Source of the DNA: Microcaldota archaeon
GTDB taxonomy: Archaea > Micrarchaeota > Micrarchaeia > Norongarragalinales > UBA97
Reading direction: 5' to 3'
Assembly: GCA_016217775.1 (NCBI GenBank)
Contig: JACRGG010000014.1
Span: forward strand, 1 to 5,074
Length of the DNA: 5,074 bases
Part shown: one piece after another, positions 4,462-5,074 of the stretch
Position numbering within the stretch: the stretch's first letter is position 1
Layout of the letters: the number at the start of each line of letters is the position of its first letter
The notes under the pieces: model-generated
What the model was told of the DNA's origin: nothing
The model's input: the letters and a program-made list of their open reading frames with translations, nothing else
Database searches by the model: none
Translations under genes and position numbers: made by a program

Positions 4462-4757
4462 CTTTCGAGTTAACGCCAAGTAAGCTCTTTCTTGACCAAA
4501 CAAAGCAACTCAATGAAGACGAGAAGCATTTGATAGCGGAAAAACTCGAGTTGGCAAAACTAAACCCGTTTCGCTTCAAGCCCTTATCCGTTCCCGGGCT
4601 TACGAAAGTGTTTGAAATAAAGATTACTCTAAGCGGGCTCTACTCCAGGCTGGTTTACGTTGTGGAAGGCAAGCAAATTCAAGTTGCTTGCATAATAAAC
4701 CGCAAAAACGATTTTCGGGACTTGATGAAACTACTTTACAAAGCAAGAAACCAGTAA
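4458..4757 (+). CDS. RelE/ParE-superfamily toxin
   Basis: This 99-residue protein has the RelE/ParE layout: two N-terminal helices (about 8-18 and 20-34, DEKHLIAEKLELA), then a beta-sheet core with LSVPGLTKVFEIKI (43-56), YSRLVYVV (62-69) and IQVACIINRKNDF (74-86), and a short C-terminal helix. R64 sits where RelE mRNA interferases have a catalytic arginine, and R82/K83 with F86 occupy the second basic-aromatic site. This is compatible with ribosome-dependent mRNA cleavage, but ParE-like gyrase inhibition cannot be excluded. ATG 4458 overlaps the antitoxin stop in an ATGA junction, implying translational coupling. The upstream in-frame TTG at 4443 lies inside the antitoxin gene and has no ribosome site. 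No disruption is visible, so the module may be active. Confidence 0.75.
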   Translation: MTFELTPSKLFLDQTKQLNEDEKHLIAEKLELAKLNPFRFKPLSVPGLTKVFEIKITLSGLYSRLVYVVEGKQIQVACIINRKNDFRDLMKLLYKARNQ

Positions 4758-4780
4758 ACAACCCCGCGGTGGCTATACCC

Positions 4781-4800
4781 CTCTTATTTTTCAATTCTTT
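4781..4800 (+). terminator. T-rich stretch after the toxin gene
   Basis: This segment has 13 T in 20 bases, including a T5 run at 4787-4791, and follows GC-rich sequence containing CCGCGG (4764-4769). It could act as a T-tract terminator for the toxin-antitoxin operon. TTATTTTT at 4784-4791 could equally be a weak TATA-like element for the next gene, about 30 bp before its start codon. Confidence 0.35.
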
Positions 4801-4806
4801 CAGCGA

Positions 4807-4819
4807 ATACTATTAGTAT
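4807..4819. promoter_or_regulatory. 13-bp palindrome overlapping the next start codon
   Basis: ATACTA-T-TAGTAT is a perfect inverted repeat with 6-bp arms around one base, and its right arm includes AT of the ATG at 4818. No GGTG-type ribosome site precedes this start. If the mRNA is leaderless, the palindrome would span the transcription start and could be an operator. A chance AT-rich palindrome of this size is also possible. Confidence 0.35.
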
Positions 4820-5074
4820 GGTTCTCTACGCGGATTTTCACTTTCACTCGCTTTACTCGCGCGCGGTAAGCAAGGATATGAACTTAAACGGCCTAGCCTT
4901 TGGCGCGAAACTCAAGGGACTCGGCTTGATTGGAACAGGGGATTTCACCCACCCGCAGTACTTCGCGCAGTTAAAAGCAGGCCTTGAGTTCGACGAGCAA
5001 ACTTCTTTCTACAAGTTCCAAAACTACTCGACATTATTCATTCCAACCGTTGAAGTCGCCACTTTCTACAACGA
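4818..5074 (+). CDS. PHP-domain endonuclease, EndoQ-like (N-terminus, cut by window edge)
   Basis: The first 85 residues of a PHP-superfamily metal-dependent phosphoesterase are present; the rest lies beyond the window. Metal-binding motifs appear in order: ADFHFHSLYSR with the H8-x-H10 pair, GTGDFTHP (39-46) with D42 and H45, and a glutamate in IPTVEVATFY (E79). The HSLYSRAVSKDMNL (10-23) and GTGDFTHPQYF patterns match archaeal Endonuclease Q and its close relatives, which nick DNA 5' to deaminated bases such as uracil and hypoxanthine. EndoQ adds zinc-finger and C-terminal domains that cannot be seen here, so another PHP family member remains possible. ATG 4818 gives the usual family N-terminus. 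No Shine-Dalgarno is present, suggesting leaderless initiation. It begins 60 bp after the toxin gene and appears to be a separate unit. Confidence 0.8.
   Translation, partial: MVLYADFHFHSLYSRAVSKDMNLNGLAFGAKLKGLGLIGTGDFTHPQYFAQLKAGLEFDEQTSFYKFQNYSTLFIPTVEVATFYN

Overview
The window is archaeal. It carries several genes found only in archaea or in archaea and eukaryotes: a GINS subunit, ribosomal proteins L44e and S27e, aIF2 alpha, Nop10, a PAC2-family proteasome-assembly-type protein, and the start of an EndoQ-like PHP nuclease. All recognised genes are on the + strand. Most starts are preceded by GGTG or GGTGA, the archaeal Shine-Dalgarno core. Protein lengths are compact and some are divergent (L44e, S27e, a short aIF2 alpha), which would fit a DPANN or deep euryarchaeal genome, but lineage cannot be fixed from this window.

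Bases 75-3037 are a replication/translation block: gins51, rpl44e, rps27e, aIF2 alpha, nop10, PAC2. The order L44e-S27e-aIF2 alpha-Nop10, with a GINS gene next to it, is a known conserved archaeal neighbourhood thought to tie DNA replication to ribosome and translation functions. Spacing is tight after S27e (20 bp) and after Nop10 (5 bp). Two joints are looser: 131 bp between L44e and S27e, filled by a striking array of T-tracts, and 62 bp before Nop10, with promoter-like sequence.

Bases 3121-4176 encode a type I-alpha (AroF/G/H-like) DAHP synthase, the first step of the shikimate pathway. The enzyme type is typical of bacteria and unusual for an archaeon, so it was probably acquired by transfer. 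Its active-site residues are intact and it starts with TTG.

Bases 4181-4757 form a compact toxin-antitoxin module: TATA-like box, overlapping 17-bp palindrome, ribbon-helix-helix antitoxin, and a RelE/ParE-type toxin joined by a 4-bp ATGA overlap. Bases 4818-5074 are the N-terminus of an EndoQ-like PHP-domain endonuclease, cut by the window edge.

No tRNA, rRNA, CRISPR array or insertion sequence was seen. No gene-free stretch exceeds 131 bp. The least explained element is the T-tract array at 995-1070. No clearly new multi-gene system is supported.
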